Assembly (NCBI GenBank): GCA_031555175.1
Contig: JAVBUP010000025.1
Coordinates: 1-5,033 of the forward strand
Length of the DNA: 5,033 nt
DNA from: JAVBUP01 sp031555175
GTDB taxonomy: Bacteria > Bacillota_I > Bacilli_A > Erysipelotrichales > Coprobacillaceae
Direction of reading: 5' to 3'
Notes under the pieces: model-generated
What the model was told of the DNA's origin: nothing
The model's database searches: none
What the model saw: only the letters and a program-made list of their open reading frames with translations
Program-made: the position numbers and the translations under genes
In this document: one piece after another, positions 4,954-5,033 of the stretch
Position numbering within the stretch: position 1 is the first letter of the stretch
How the letters are laid out: each line of letters begins with the position of its first letter

Positions 4954-4983
4954 TAGACATAGTTATGACTTCCCATGTATGAT
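4954..4983 (+). promoter_or_regulatory. Transposase promoter in the right IS
   Basis: TAGACA (4954-4959), an 18-bp spacer and TATGAT (4978-4983) form a good sigma-A promoter, with one mismatch in each hexamer. It would start transcription near 4990, about 30 nt before the transposase ATG. Confidence 0.6.
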
Positions 4984-5020
4984 TAATTTGCGACCAATTA
5001 CACAAAGGAGAGTTTTATCT

Positions 5021-5033
5021 ATGTCCAACTTTA
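5021..5033 (+). CDS. Transposase start, ISL3-family-like (3' end outside window)
   Basis: Only Met-Ser-Asn-Phe is visible. The ATG follows AAGGAG (5005-5010) with a 10-nt gap, and the gene lies about 120 bp inside a terminal inverted repeat, the usual place for an IS transposase start. ISL3 transposases often begin with a short Met-Ser-rich stretch, but four residues cannot establish a family; the call rests on the inverted repeat and the matching C-terminal fragment at 2-76. Confidence 0.6.

Larger units (their letters stand above)
4898..5033 (+). mobile_element. Left end of an ISL3-family-like insertion sequence (truncated by the window)
   Basis: The element begins with the terminal repeat GGTTCTT-N6-CCGTAGGGGT at 4898, followed by about 100 bp of leader with a promoter and then a plus-strand transposase start at 5021. 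The body continues beyond the window. It points the same way as the element at 1-138 and is probably the same or a closely related IS. Between them lie 4759 bp. Whether the two copies are identical cannot be judged, because the visible parts are opposite ends. Confidence 0.75.

Overview
This AT-rich window looks like a low-GC, endospore-forming member of the Bacillota. It carries three adjacent minus-strand genes for Mbl, SpoIIQ and SpoIID, the same gene order as in Bacillus but without spoIIID. The proteins resemble Bacillus Mbl and SpoIIQ closely but not identically. An Erysipelotrichia/Turicibacter-like host is my guess; nothing in the window proves it.

Layout. Positions 1-138 are the right end of an ISL3-family-like insertion sequence: the last 24 codons of a plus-strand transposase and a terminal inverted repeat. 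All four complete genes then lie on the minus strand. From upstream to downstream they are a cellobiose-type PTS IIC permease (3040-4416), spoIID (1907-2824), spoIIQ (1227-1862) and mbl (153-1142). From 4898 to the window end is the left end of a second element of the same kind, with its inverted repeat, a promoter and the first codons of a plus-strand transposase. The two elements therefore point the same way and bracket about 4.76 kb.

Transcription. The permease gene has a strong sigma-A promoter (TTGACA-N17-TAAAAT), two cre-like CcpA sites and a predicted leader of about 210 nt with several hairpins. A strong UUCG-loop terminator separates it from spoIID. spoIID and spoIIQ each have a candidate sporulation promoter directly upstream (sigma-E-like and sigma-F-like), which fits their known compartments in Bacillus. 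A hairpin over the spoIIQ stop codon and an extended -10 promoter before mbl suggest that mbl is transcribed separately, in growing cells.

How the genes work together. SpoIID (mother cell) is a lytic transglycosylase of the engulfment machine. SpoIIQ (forespore) is a membrane-anchored LytM-domain protein that forms the engulfment ratchet with SpoIIIAH. Its LytM domain here has lost catalytic residues, as in Bacillus. Mbl is an actin-like filament that guides sidewall peptidoglycan synthesis. The PTS permease is unrelated sugar transport and has no IIA or IIB partner in the window.

I found no CRISPR array, tRNA, rRNA or obvious new defence system. The points most worth a second look are the paired IS ends around sporulation genes, the missing spoIIID, the long structured permease leader and the candidate sporulation promoters.
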